Below, piece after piece: positions 37,028 through 46,669 of a DNA stretch of 61,100 bases; the stretch's first letter is position 1; each line of letters opens with the position of its first letter. The position numbers and the translations under genes were made by a program. Source of the stretch: an uncultured Anaerobutyricum sp. (GTDB lineage: Bacteria > Bacillota > Clostridia > Lachnospirales > Lachnospiraceae). The stretch is from contig NZ_CAKRCF010000015.1 in assembly GCF_934307085.1 (NCBI RefSeq), positions 1 through 61,100 of the forward strand, read 5' to 3'. Under the pieces are notes generated by a model. It searched no databases. It had not been told where the DNA came from and was given only the letters and a program-made list of their open reading frames with translations.

Positions 37028-39079
37028 TCAAATATCCCCTTCTTCATGCATTTTCTGTAAAACGTCCTTTAACTGCTGTTTTGCTTCTCCAAGGGAGATA
37101 TCTCTTAACTGTGCTGCCGCCATCGTAAGATGACCGCCTCCTCCAAACTTCTCCATGATGACCTGAACATTCAGTTCATCAATGGAGCGTGCACTGATAT
37201 ATACACAGTCCTGTAAAGCCGTCAAAACAAAACTTCCTCTGATTCCCTGTATATTTAATAATGCATTTGCCGCCTTCGCCCCAACAACGGTGGCTCCAGA
37301 CACTCCCTCCCCGTCAAAGGTGGAAATAGCAAATTCATCCATATAGACTTCTGCCTGATTAATAATCGCTGTCCGCATGCGGCAGTGTTCTATATCCTCG
37401 CGGAACATCTTCCTTACGCGGGTTACGTCTGCTCCCGCCCTTCGCAGGTATGCCGCTGCTTCAAAGGTTCGGACTCCCGCCTTGATAACAAAATTATCTG
37501 TATCTACTAAAATACCAGAATACATGGCATCTGCCTCAATATTCTTAAGCTTTGGTTTATCTACAATATACTGTAAAATCTCTGCTACCATCTCACAAGT
37601 GGAAGACGCATATGGTTCTACATAAGAAACAACAGCATTCCTAATTGTCTCATTGCTCTGTCTGTGGTGGTCGAGAACGACAATGGTCGAAATTGATTTT
37701 AATAATTCCGGACATTCTGTCATTGCCGGAACATTGACATCGACAACAATAAGCATCGCTGACTTATCTTTAAGCAGCATTGCTTCTTCATTCGTTACAA
37801 AAATATCCTCTTCTTCATCTGCCCTCTCACGGTAAATGCCCTCTACAATCGGCTCTATCGCCGGGCAATCTTTATCCATAACAATATAGGTATTCTTATT
37901 CAGTGTCTTTGACAAACGGTAAATTCCTATCGCTGCACCTACGCAGTCTGCATCTGGATTCTTATGCCCCATAACAAATATCTTATCATGTGTGAGCATA
38001 ATTTCGCGAAGAGCATGTGCTTTTACCCTTGCCTTTACTCTCGTACTCTTTTCAACCTTTTGTGTCTTACCTCCATAATAGGAAATGGTATCTCCATCCC
38101 TTACAACTGCCTGGTCACCGCCACGGCCAAGAGCGAGATCCATCGCTACACGTGCACTTTCGTAGTTTTCTGTATAGCTTCCGCCATTCATACCAACACC
38201 AATACTTAAGGTCATTGAAAGCTCGTTACCGATATTAATAAGACGTACTTCATCAAGAATAGAGAACTTAGATTCCATCAGTGCCTCAAGCTTCTCTTCC
38301 TCAAAGACGAAAAGGAATTTGTCTTTCTCAAAACCTTTAATAATCGCATCAAGTCCCTGCATATACTTCATAATCTTTCGTTCTACTAAAGCAAGCAGAA
38401 GAGACTGTCTTACTTCCTCCATGTTTTCAAGAACTTCTTCATAGTTATCAATATAAATCAATCCGGCAACCAGACTTTTCTTTCTGGATTCTTCTTTATA
38501 GCCAAGAAGCTGTGTCTCATCAAAAAAGTAAAATACCTGAAGAATATCTCCCTGTATTTCTTTTTCTTCCTGTATTTCTCCCTCTGACTGTTCCAGATTC
38601 TTAAATACCATGTTTCGACATTCTACACGATATTTATGTTCTTCGTGTGTGATACAGTATTCCTTCATCTGCCCATTTTGCGGGAACACCTTCTTATAAA
38701 GTCCCGGGAAAATCTGCGTGATACCCTTCTTTGTAATCTTCTGTCCCACAATCTCTGCAAACTGTTCATTATACCAGATAATTATTCCGTCCTGATTTGT
38801 TAACACATACGGTATCGGCAGTTCTTTAAAAACCTGCTTCTGAATCTGACTCTGCTCAAAACCTGCAGCCAGAAATTCCTTGTTAATCATCTTTTCTGTA
38901 TATTCGTAACATAAAATAGCTACAATAAGATAAATAACATCTCCTATCAAGATTGCATATCCGAGACCAGGATTGACCTCTATCACACCTAAGGCCGCTA
39001 CTAATATAAAGACCACCACGATAATAGGCAGCCATAAATTAAGAGCGACCCTTCTTGATATATTCTTTTCTCGTTTCAT
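37028..39079 (-). CDS. gdpP: Cyclic-di-AMP phosphodiesterase GdpP
   Basis: GdpP hydrolyses c-di-AMP and so controls potassium and wall homeostasis. Two membrane helices (about 10-55) are followed by a PAS-like domain (about 85-175). A decayed GGDEF domain comes next (about 190-330), then DHH and DHHA1 domains. Catalytic motifs are VMGHKNPDADCVG, VVDVNVPAM, VVLDHHRQSNET and GGGGHLTMAAA. At 683 residues it is the usual length. The ATG follows GGGAGAAAG. It precedes rplI and dnaB by a 233-bp gap holding the TnpB-type remnant. Confidence 0.96.
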   Translation of the reverse strand: MKREKNISRRVALNLWLPIIVVVFILVAALGVIEVNPGLGYAILIGDVIYLIVAILCYEYTEKMINKEFLAAGFEQSQIQKQVFKELPIPYVLTNQDGIIIWYNEQFAEIVGQKITKKGITQIFPGLYKKVFPQNGQMKEYCITHEEHKYRVECRNMVFKNLEQSEGEIQEEKEIQGDILQVFYFFDETQLLGYKEESRKKSLVAGLIYIDNYEEVLENMEEVRQSLLLALVERKIMKYMQGLDAIIKGFEKDKFLFVFEEEKLEALMESKFSILDEVRLINIGNELSMTLSIGVGMNGGSYTENYESARVAMDLALGRGGDQAVVRDGDTISYYGGKTQKVEKSTRVKARVKAHALREIMLTHDKIFVMGHKNPDADCVGAAIGIYRLSKTLNKNTYIVMDKDCPAIEPIVEGIYRERADEEEDIFVTNEEAMLLKDKSAMLIVVDVNVPAMTECPELLKSISTIVVLDHHRQSNETIRNAVVSYVEPYASSTCEMVAEILQYIVDKPKLKNIEADAMYSGILVDTDNFVIKAGVRTFEAAAYLRRAGADVTRVRKMFREDIEHCRMRTAIINQAEVYMDEFAISTFDGEGVSGATVVGAKAANALLNIQGIRGSFVLTALQDCVYISARSIDELNVQVIMEKFGGGGHLTMAAAQLRDISLGEAKQQLKDVLQKMHEEGDI

Positions 39080-39172
39080 TTCTTTCTCCCAATTAGGAAA
39101 TATACATTGTCTATTTCTCTGATTTTAAATTGTTACATCTTTTCAAAAGCCCAGCCTCTTCTAAGATGTAGC

Positions 39173-39248
39173 CTGAAGCACTTTTGTAAAATGCTTTCTG
39201 TAAAATAGTATTTACAGATTTGTTTTAATTTTTCAAACATACTTTAAG
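39173..39248. mobile_element. MITE-like element, short copy E
   Basis: The left end (TGAAGCACTTTTGTAAAATGC) and right end (TTTTTCAAACATACTTTAAG) match the family; the interior is deleted as in copy D. It lies upstream of gdpP. Apart from this and the terminator at 39315-39356, nothing else is seen in 39080-39389. Confidence 0.55.
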
Positions 39249-39314
39249 GCACATTACAGATATAGTATGAATTATTATAGCACTGTTTCTCTTAATTTGA
39301 AAGAAAATTTAAAA

Positions 39315-39356
39315 GAAAAAAATCCGGCAGGCCAGCGGGCAACTGGTCTGCCGGAT
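39315..39356 (-). terminator. Terminator of the sugar ABC operon
   Basis: On the minus strand ATCCGGCAG-ACCAG pairs with CTGG-CCTGCCGGAT, followed by TTTTTTC. It lies 33 bp past the permease stop. Confidence 0.9.
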
Positions 39357-39389
39357 GAAAACTATGGCAATAGTTATCAACAATATTAA

Positions 39390-40448
39390 TTATTTGTTCT
39401 CATTTCTTGCCTGAAGAGCCATCTTAGCCTGTAAGTTTCTCTGGAACTGGTCAATTAATACAGCCAGAATGATTACAAGACCTTTGATTACCTTCTGCCA
39501 GAATTCGGATACACCACACATTGTCATACCATCGTTGATGATACCGATTACGAATGCACCGATTACTGTACCACCGATCGTACCAACACCACCTGCCATA
39601 GATGTACCACCAAGTACAACGGCTGCGATGGCGTTCATTTCCCAAGTATCACCTGTGTTTGGATGAGAAGCTGCAATCTGTGCCATTGTTACAAGACCGA
39701 TCAATGCGGAACATGCACCGGAGATTGCGTATACAAGAATAATGTTTTTCTCTACTTTGATACCGGAAAGACGAGCTGCCTTTTCGTTACCACCGATAGC
39801 AAGGATATGCCATCCAAAAGGAGTTTTCTTAAGTACAAATGCTGCGATTACTGCAAGGATAAGGAAGAGGATCGCTGCGATTGGAATACCAGGGAATCCG
39901 CCAACTGCGAATACACGGCTATCAAACTGCATGATACCTACGTTTCCGAGTGCTTCCTGACCTTTGATACTTGAGAATGTATTTCCGCCGGAACGGATAT
40001 TTGCAAGACCACGGCCGATGTACATTGTACCTAATGTTACGATGAAAGGTGCTAATTTACATTTTGCGATTAATGCACCGTTAACAATACCGATGATAAT
40101 ACCGATAATGATACAGATTACTGTGATAGCTGGAACGCTGAAGTAAAGTGTAACTCCGGCAAATTTTAAAGTAAGACCTTCCTGGATAAGACCACCGGCG
40201 ATCATTCCGACTAAACCTACTACGGAACCAACGGAAAGGTCGATACCGCCGGTAATGATAACGTAGGTCATACCAATACCAAGAATACCATACTGTGCAA
40301 CGTGCTTACATACTAAAAGTAATGAGTTAACTGTGCAGAAAGAATCGGCTTTAATAGAGAAGAATATAAATAAAATTATGAGTACGAATAATGTTCTTCC
40401 CTTTAAAAGTGTCATCATAAGATTCGAATTATCTTTTTTCTTATTCAT
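39390..40448 (-). CDS. Sugar ABC transporter permease (RbsC/MglC family)
   Basis: This 352-residue membrane protein has 8-10 hydrophobic helices and the BPD_transp_2 signature (GGIDLSVGSVVGLVGMIAGG, then NGALIAKCKLAPFIVTLGTM). The ATPase-facing loop is in GGNEKAARLSGIKVEKN. It forms the channel for the sugar captured by the RbsB-like protein. RBS AAGGAGAAATC precedes the ATG. It is the last gene of its operon. Confidence 0.94.
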   Translation of the reverse strand: MNKKKDNSNLMMTLLKGRTLFVLIILFIFFSIKADSFCTVNSLLLVCKHVAQYGILGIGMTYVIITGGIDLSVGSVVGLVGMIAGGLIQEGLTLKFAGVTLYFSVPAITVICIIIGIIIGIVNGALIAKCKLAPFIVTLGTMYIGRGLANIRSGGNTFSSIKGQEALGNVGIMQFDSRVFAVGGFPGIPIAAILFLILAVIAAFVLKKTPFGWHILAIGGNEKAARLSGIKVEKNIILVYAISGACSALIGLVTMAQIAASHPNTGDTWEMNAIAAVVLGGTSMAGGVGTIGGTVIGAFVIGIINDGMTMCGVSEFWQKVIKGLVIILAVLIDQFQRNLQAKMALQARNENK

Positions 40449-40546
40449 TTTGATTTCTCCTTTTCCTTGTTATGTACTTCGGAAGGCTTTTCCGGCTCGG
40501 CTTCTGTTAAGCTGGCATAGAAAAATTCCAAAATACATTATTAGTT

Positions 40547-42076
40547 TTAGTGATGACCTTTGTAGGATGCTAATACCAGATTATCCTCTGTGATCTCGTC
40601 ATCTGTAAATTCTGCGGTTTTAATACCGTTTGATAAAACGACAACTCGGTTGGCGATTGCCAGCATCTCCTTAAGCTCTGAACTTACACAGATAATAGAA
40701 AGTCCACGGTCTGCGTACTGGTTGATAATATCAAATACCTCTGTTTTGGCACCGATATCAATACCACGGCTCGGCTCGTCCATAAGAAGAATCTTAGGAT
40801 CTGTCAACACACCTTTACCGATTACACATTTCTGCTGGTTACCACCGGAAAGGGATAAAATCGGAAGATGTTTATCAGCTACTTTAATATGAATATCTTT
40901 GATCTGTGCATCTACATATTCGTCTTCCTTTTGTTTGGATAAAATGAACTTATTACAGCAGGTTCTTAAACTGGAAAGGGAAATATTCTTCTCAATATCC
41001 AATGTCTGTACAAGACCTTCTGCCTGACGATCTTCAGGAACTAACGCAAAACCATTCTTAATCTGCTCTGCAATATTCTTAATCTTAATCTTCTTACCAT
41101 CAACATACACTTCTCCGGTATGTTCTGGATGAAGTCCCATCAAACATTCAAAAACTTCTGTACGTCCGGCTCCCATTAAGCCGTAAATTCCGAGAATCTC
41201 GCCTCGTTTTAACTTAAAACTTACGTGATCAAGCAGCCATCCGCCGCCCTTCTTTGGAAGACAGAGGTCTTTGACTTCAAGAACAGTATCCTGCTTCTCC
41301 CAGTCAATATCTCTTTCTTTCTTAGGATAGGACTTGTTACTACCTGTCATCTTCTGTACAATCCAAGGAACGTCAATATCTTTAACTGCTGCATCATCTA
41401 CATATTTACCATCTCGAAGAATTGTAACGTGGTCACCAATCTCCATAATCTCTTCAAGACGATGGGAAATATATACGATGGAAATACCCTGAGCATTTAA
41501 CTCACGCATGATTTTGAAAAGTACCTGTACCTCTGACTGACTCAGGGAAGAAGTCGGTTCATCCATAATAAGAATCTTCAAATCATCCTGAATCAAATTA
41601 CGGGCAATCTCGATCATCTGCTGCTGACCTACACGAAGATCTCCAACTTTTGCTTCCGGATCAATCGGATACTCCAGTCTCTCAAGAACCTCGCGGGTTT
41701 TCTGTTTATGTATTTCATTATTTACAACAACACCTTTTTTCTGCTCGTTGTTCATAAAAATGTTCTGGTATACGTTTAAGTTTGGGAAAAGGGAAAGTTC
41801 CTGATGAATGATACCTACTCCCTTTGCTCTCGCTTCTGTTGTGTTTTTGAAGCTTACTTCTTCACCGTCAAGATACATCTTTCCGGAAGAAGGCTGCTCA
41901 ATTCCGGCGATCTGCTTCATTAATGTAGACTTACCTGCACCATTCTCTCCGATTAATACGTTAACTTTTCCACGGTAGATGTTAAAGTCAACATCGTCAA
42001 GTGCCTTTGTACCAGGATAAACCTTTTCCATGTGCCGGCATTTCATTACGATATCTTTATCTTTATTCTCAGCCAT
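40547..42076 (-). CDS. Sugar ABC transporter ATPase (RbsA/MglA family)
   Basis: This tandem ATPase has two nucleotide-binding halves. The first has Walker A GENGAGKSTLM, signature LRVGQQQMIEIARN and Walker B LIMDEPTSSL. The second has a degenerate Walker A (GLMGAGRTEVFE), signature LSGGNQQKCVIGKG and LLMDEPSRGID, the usual asymmetry of this family. The start ATG at 42076 is preferred to 42085 because AGGAGG touches the latter. It energises uptake with the permease 98 bp downstream. Confidence 0.94.
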   Translation of the reverse strand: MAENKDKDIVMKCRHMEKVYPGTKALDDVDFNIYRGKVNVLIGENGAGKSTLMKQIAGIEQPSSGKMYLDGEEVSFKNTTEARAKGVGIIHQELSLFPNLNVYQNIFMNNEQKKGVVVNNEIHKQKTREVLERLEYPIDPEAKVGDLRVGQQQMIEIARNLIQDDLKILIMDEPTSSLSQSEVQVLFKIMRELNAQGISIVYISHRLEEIMEIGDHVTILRDGKYVDDAAVKDIDVPWIVQKMTGSNKSYPKKERDIDWEKQDTVLEVKDLCLPKKGGGWLLDHVSFKLKRGEILGIYGLMGAGRTEVFECLMGLHPEHTGEVYVDGKKIKIKNIAEQIKNGFALVPEDRQAEGLVQTLDIEKNISLSSLRTCCNKFILSKQKEDEYVDAQIKDIHIKVADKHLPILSLSGGNQQKCVIGKGVLTDPKILLMDEPSRGIDIGAKTEVFDIINQYADRGLSIICVSSELKEMLAIANRVVVLSNGIKTAEFTDDEITEDNLVLASYKGHH

Positions 42077-42119
42077 CCAATTCATCCTCCTCTAACTGAT
42101 TCTTACTGTGTTCTGTCTG

Positions 42120-42761
42120 TTATTTTACTTCAAGAACAACCGGAGTAATTACGATTGCATCATTGGAATCAGCAGTGAAACATCCAACAAGGTTTACTGT
42201 TGCTCCTTCTGTCAGGTCATCGTATACAGGTTTTACAACTGCTTCGTCAACTTTTTCAAGCATACTTGTATTTACCTGACCCCATTCTGTCTGGTTTGTA
42301 AAATCAGAGAAGTTAATGAAACTCATATCATCACGAATAGATGAATTCTTATATTTACCAATCTGACAGGTAACTACTGTCTTTCCTGTGTATCCAGGAA
42401 CTTCTAACGTTACTGTTCCGTAGAAAGAATCTTTATCTACTGCAGTAATCTTCGCACCTTCTAATTTTACTGCATAGTTATAATAAGAAGCTGCTTTTGT
42501 CTTTAAGCCATCAAATTCTTCGCCCATCTCTGTGAGCTTGCCATCATATTTTCCTAAGATGTCTGCTACATCTACTGCTTTTTTCTCACATTCTGGAATT
42601 ACTTCTGAATCCCAGATTGCTTCTACACTGTCACCAGGATTAAAGTCTTTCTGCCCTGTAAGATCTCCCTCATGACCAATCTTTACTACCTTCACACAGC
42701 CTGTTAATAAAACGGCTGCCATTACTACTGTTAAAACAGTACTTATCAAACGTTTTGCCAT
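42120..42761 (-). CDS. DUF2291 lipoprotein of the sugar transporter
   Basis: This 213-residue protein has a lipoprotein signal peptide (TVVMAAVLLTGC, Cys at about 22). It matches DUF2291, a family found almost only inside RbsABC-type operons; its biochemical role is unknown. The mature part begins VKVVKIG and contains GTVTLEVPGYTGKTVVTCQI. It is placed between the binding protein and the ATPase, suggesting a modulator or second surface component. RBS AGAAAGGAAG precedes the ATG. Confidence 0.85.
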   Translation of the reverse strand: MAKRLISTVLTVVMAAVLLTGCVKVVKIGHEGDLTGQKDFNPGDSVEAIWDSEVIPECEKKAVDVADILGKYDGKLTEMGEEFDGLKTKAASYYNYAVKLEGAKITAVDKDSFYGTVTLEVPGYTGKTVVTCQIGKYKNSSIRDDMSFINFSDFTNQTEWGQVNTSMLEKVDEAVVKPVYDDLTEGATVNLVGCFTADSNDAIVITPVVLEVK

Positions 42762-42908
42762 GGTTTTCTTCCTTTCTCTATTCCCTGCTGTCCCTGTTAT
42801 CTATATAAACCATATAACTTTTCTCTGCATTATATAAAATTATATAAATAAGAACCAGCGCACTATTCAATCATAAATCCTGGCGGTCAGCTCCCCTACA
42901 TGTGAGAA

Positions 42909-42934
42909 GGGTGCCGAATAACTTATTGGCACCC
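42909..42934 (-). terminator. Intercistronic stem-loop after the binding-protein gene
   Basis: GGGTGCCAAT pairs with ATTCGGCACCC-like sequence on the minus strand. It is followed by only a short pyrimidine run (TTCTC), so it probably gives partial termination or protects the abundant binding-protein mRNA. Confidence 0.6.
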
Positions 42935-43011
42935 CTCCACACACTGAAGAGAGCCTAACCCCCTTCAGACCTAACAGATTCAATTAAATTATAATATACT
43001 ACGAACTTCTC

Positions 43012-44049
43012 TTATTCTGTGTAAACAAATTTAGATAATTTATCAGCGTTATCTTTTGTGATTACAACACAGTCAACTAACTGTTTCTCTTCAAGACCTG
43101 TAGTTCCGTTTGTCAGGTAGTCGTTAGCCTGAGTAACTGCATTTCTTGTAATCTGGTCGATCTGCTGAAGAGCTGTTGCAAGTGCTTTACCTTCTTTGAT
43201 GTTGTCTCTCATATCGTCAGAACCATCAACACCGATGATGTATACGTCATGGTCAAGGTTAGCTGCTGCTACTGCTGCTGCTGCACCACAAGCCATTGTG
43301 TCATTACCACAAACGATTGCTACGATATCTGGATACTGCTGTAAGATTGTTTCAGCTTTGGACTGGCCTTCTGTCTGATCCCAGTTAGCGGACTGCTGAG
43401 CAACCATCTTCATGTCTGTCTGGTCAAGAACTCTGTGGAAAGCGTTAGAACGAACCTGGCAGTTTGTATCGGACTCAAGTCCTAATAATTCTGCGTAGTC
43501 ACCTTTTCCGCCTGTAGCTTCTACTAATGCTTCTGCTGCTGCCTGAGCACCCTGGTCATTGTTAGCTACGATCTGAGATACGCAAAGACCTTCTTTGTTG
43601 ATCTCACGGTCAACCATGAATGTAGGGATTCCAGCGTCATAAGCTTTCTGAACTGCTTCGATAGAAGCATCTGCTCCGGCGTTATCACAAACGATTGCTG
43701 ATGCGCCTTCGGAAATAGCTGTATCGAATAATTCGGACTGTTTTGTAGCATCATCATCATGAGATACACATTTAACTTTGTATCCTAACTTCTCGCCTTC
43801 TTCTTTACATGCTGTCTGAACAGTACCGAAGTAAGGGTTAGAAGTAGATGGTGTAATACAGTAAATCAGCTTGTTAGCTGCGTTAGTGTTAAGAACTTTT
43901 GCAGGAGCTGCTGCTTCTGTTGTAGCCTCTGCTGCTGCCTTATCTGATCCACTATCTTTTGTACTACTATTGCTGCTTCCACATCCAGCCATTGTAGCTA
44001 CCATTGCTGCTGCAACGAAGCCAGCTAAAACTTTCTTAAACATTCTCAT
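43012..44049 (-). CDS. Periplasmic-type sugar-binding lipoprotein (RbsB family)
   Basis: This 345-residue substrate receptor has a lipoprotein signal (GFVAAAMVATMAGCGSS, Cys near 23) and a Ser/Ala/Glu-rich tether. A type 1 periplasmic-binding fold follows (IYCITPSTSNPYFGTVQTAC, then DNAGADASIEAVQKAYDAGI and ALLGLESDTNCQVR-like ELLGLESDTNCQVRS). The ligand is a pentose- or hexose-like sugar; operon context suggests a branched pentose such as apiose. RBS GAGGAGG precedes the ATG. It is the first gene of the transporter unit, with its own promoter. Confidence 0.93.
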   Translation of the reverse strand: MRMFKKVLAGFVAAAMVATMAGCGSSNSSTKDSGSDKAAAEATTEAAAPAKVLNTNAANKLIYCITPSTSNPYFGTVQTACKEEGEKLGYKVKCVSHDDDATKQSELFDTAISEGASAIVCDNAGADASIEAVQKAYDAGIPTFMVDREINKEGLCVSQIVANNDQGAQAAAEALVEATGGKGDYAELLGLESDTNCQVRSNAFHRVLDQTDMKMVAQQSANWDQTEGQSKAETILQQYPDIVAIVCGNDTMACGAAAAVAAANLDHDVYIIGVDGSDDMRDNIKEGKALATALQQIDQITRNAVTQANDYLTNGTTGLEEKQLVDCVVITKDNADKLSKFVYTE

Positions 44050-44145
44050 TTTTCATTTCCTCCTCATTTTGAAAAATATATGCTAGATAACACAGAAGCT
44101 GTTAGCCCTTCTGCGCAAATCTCAAGGATGTTTTGCGATAATACA

Positions 44146-44174
44146 AGTGTACTCCAATTCTTTTGTGAAATCAA
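44146..44174 (-). promoter_or_regulatory. Promoter of the sugar ABC operon
   Basis: On the minus strand TTGATT and TACACT are separated by 17 bp, with a leader of about 90 bases to the binding-protein ATG. Confidence 0.6.
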
Positions 44175-44252
44175 TACTATTTCATTAAAAAGTCTTGTAT
44201 TTTTTTGTTTAGTTTGCTATGAATTTAACATAGTTTCAAGTGTTTTCGTATA

Positions 44253-45734
44253 CTATTTTGTTAATACGAGTCCGACACTTTCCTTCCAGCCTGTATATTT
44301 TGTACATCTTGTATTCGCATCCATCTTAGGGGTGAATCTGGTGCGGTTAAGACCTTCAAATAATGCAGTCTGTTCATAAATTTCCATAGCAATTCCAGCA
44401 GCATAAGCCGGACCCATCGCAGATAACTCTTCTGCATCTGGTACCTGTACTGGAATATCAAGAATGTCACTCTGGAACTGCATAAGATAACCATTCTTCG
44501 TTGGGCCGCCATCTACGCGAAGCTCATCAACTTTGATTCCGGAATCTTCTGCCATTGCATTAACTACATCGCTGATCTGATAAACGATACAGTCAAGTGC
44601 AGCTCTTACCAGCTCTGCCTTACCTGTTGTGCGGGTGATTCCGCTGACAACAGCTTTCGCTTTACTATCCCAGTAAGGGGCGCCGAGACCTGTAAATGCT
44701 GGTACGAGATAAGTAGTATCTCCTGGGTTAGCACTCTTAGCCAGTTCTTCTGTTTCTTTTGCGGAGGCAATCAGTCCGAGATCTTTTTGCAGCCATGTGA
44801 TCACTGCTCCGGTGTAATTAATATTTCCTTCAAGAACATAATTCACTTTACCGGAAAGAGACCATGCGAGAGATGTAACAACACCCTTATCGCTAAAAAT
44901 AGGCTTTTCTCCGACATTCATCATAATAGAAGAACCCGTTCCGTAAGTTGCTTTAATCATTCCTGGATTGACACATCCCTGTCCATATAAGGCCCCATGG
45001 GAATCTCCCATCACACCATGAATCGGAATGGCTTTCTCAAGATATCCATCAAAATCTGTGTAGCCGTATAAAGCATCGGAATCACAGATTTCTGCTAACA
45101 TTTCTTTTTTAATTCCGAATAAGGAAATTAATTCTTCATCCCAATCAAGGGAAGACACATTAAACATCTGTGTCCGAGAGGCATTTGAATAATCTGTTTT
45201 AAACGCATGGTCTTTTGTGAGCTGATATACGAGGTAACTATCCATCGTTCCCACAGCAAGCTCTCCCTTATCTGCGGCTTCTTTTGCTTCTGGTACATTC
45301 TGAAGTACCCATGCAATTTTTGCTGCAGAATAATATGGAGAAAGTGGAATACCGGAATGTTCCTGTACCATCTGCGCGTATCCGTCCTCTGCAATCTTGT
45401 TACAGATTGCTTCGCCACGGGCACACTGCCATACGATTGCGTTATAAACCGGTCTGCCAGTATTTTTATTCCAGCATACTGCAGTTTCACGCTGATTACT
45501 GATACCCAGTGTAAGAATCTCTTCTTTATTAATGCCCGCCTTCTCCACAACATTCCTTACAACCTGAACAACATTCTTCATAATCTGGTCCGGGTTATGT
45601 TCTACCCAGCCTTTTTCGTTGATAATCTGATCATGTGCAAGGTCGGTTCGGGCAATAATCTTACCTGAACCGTCAAAAATGATACCTTTTGTTCCCTGCG
45701 TACTCTGATCAATACCCAATACGTATTTCTTCAT
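44253..45734 (-). CDS. FGGY-family sugar kinase
   Basis: This 493-residue carbohydrate kinase has the ASKHA fold, with phosphate motif LGIDQSTQGTKGIIFD and adenosine motif ELRVDGGPTKNGYLMQFQSD. The middle (ISNQRETAVCWNKNTGRPVY and GAPYWDSKAKAVVSG) is glycerol-kinase-like. Its neighbours (isomerase and split transketolase) make a ketopentose substrate more likely than glycerol; D-apulose 4-kinase (ApsK) is the best fit. It lies 2 bp after the transketolase C-terminal gene. Confidence 0.9.
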   Translation of the reverse strand: MKKYVLGIDQSTQGTKGIIFDGSGKIIARTDLAHDQIINEKGWVEHNPDQIMKNVVQVVRNVVEKAGINKEEILTLGISNQRETAVCWNKNTGRPVYNAIVWQCARGEAICNKIAEDGYAQMVQEHSGIPLSPYYSAAKIAWVLQNVPEAKEAADKGELAVGTMDSYLVYQLTKDHAFKTDYSNASRTQMFNVSSLDWDEELISLFGIKKEMLAEICDSDALYGYTDFDGYLEKAIPIHGVMGDSHGALYGQGCVNPGMIKATYGTGSSIMMNVGEKPIFSDKGVVTSLAWSLSGKVNYVLEGNINYTGAVITWLQKDLGLIASAKETEELAKSANPGDTTYLVPAFTGLGAPYWDSKAKAVVSGITRTTGKAELVRAALDCIVYQISDVVNAMAEDSGIKVDELRVDGGPTKNGYLMQFQSDILDIPVQVPDAEELSAMGPAYAAGIAMEIYEQTALFEGLNRTRFTPKMDANTRCTKYTGWKESVGLVLTK

Positions 45735-45736
45735 AA

Positions 45737-46669
45737 TTATGCTAAAGCCTCTTTTGCTTTTGCTGCAATGCCTTCGCCGTTCATTCCGTAGTAATCAAAT
45801 ACTGCTTTGGAATTACCAGTGATTACCGGTGCGTCTGGCAGTGCTACGTTAACTACTTTCTTAGGGCAGTTTGCGCCAACAACCTGTGCTACCATGGAGC
45901 CAAGTCCGCCAAATGGAGCATGTTCTTCTGCTGTTACAACTGCTTTGGCATTTGTAGCTGCCTTGATGATTGCTTCTGTATCTAAAGGTTTTACACAGTA
46001 CATATCAAGAACTGTTGCGCTGATTTCCTCTTTCTCAAGGATTTCCGCTGCTTCTACGCAAGGTCTTACCATCTCGCCGCAGCCAATTAATACAACGTCT
46101 GTACCTTCTTTGATTACAGTAGCTTTGTCCATCTCAAATGGGCAGTTGTCTTCAGAGTAGATATCTTCTACCGGGTTACGTCCTGTACGGATGTAAGCTG
46201 GTTTTTCATCTTTTAATAACGCTTCGATGAGGTGTTTTGTCTGAAATCTGTCACTTGGCAGATACACTCTCATGTTAGGAATTGCGCTCATTGCTGCAAT
46301 GTCCTGTGCGGAATGATGACTCATTCCAAGTTCACCGTAGCTGATACCACCACTGATACCAACTAACTTAACGTTTGTGTTAGAGTAAGCAACGTCAACT
46401 TTTGCCTGCTCGTAACTTCTTGTAGAAATGAAACTTGCCGGAGAGAAGCAGAAAGGCTTCTTGCCGCATTTTGCCATACCAGCAGAAATACTTACTAAGT
46501 TCTGCTCTGCAATACCGATTTCTACACTATTTTCAGGATAAGCATTGAAAAATGGTGTCATGGATGCTGAACCACGAGAGTCACTACATAAAGCAACAAT
46601 GCTCTTATCCTCTTTTACCTGTTCCATTAATGTCTCACAGATTACCTGACGGTTTGCAATCTTATTCAT
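45737..46669 (-). CDS. Transketolase, C-terminal subunit
   Basis: This 310-residue half carries the pyrimidine-binding and C-terminal domains. The catalytic Glu is in SVEIGIAEQNLVSISAGMAK, and a His follows in GMSHHSAQDIAAM. It must pair with the N-terminal half encoded just upstream, with which it overlaps by 8 bp. Split transketolases of this kind include AptAB, which moves a two-carbon unit from apulose 4-phosphate to glyceraldehyde 3-phosphate, and sulfo-transketolase SqwGH. A general housekeeping role is less likely in this context. Confidence 0.92.
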   Translation of the reverse strand: MNKIANRQVICETLMEQVKEDKSIVALCSDSRGSASMTPFFNAYPENSVEIGIAEQNLVSISAGMAKCGKKPFCFSPASFISTRSYEQAKVDVAYSNTNVKLVGISGGISYGELGMSHHSAQDIAAMSAIPNMRVYLPSDRFQTKHLIEALLKDEKPAYIRTGRNPVEDIYSEDNCPFEMDKATVIKEGTDVVLIGCGEMVRPCVEAAEILEKEEISATVLDMYCVKPLDTEAIIKAATNAKAVVTAEEHAPFGGLGSMVAQVVGANCPKKVVNVALPDAPVITGNSKAVFDYYGMNGEGIAAKAKEALA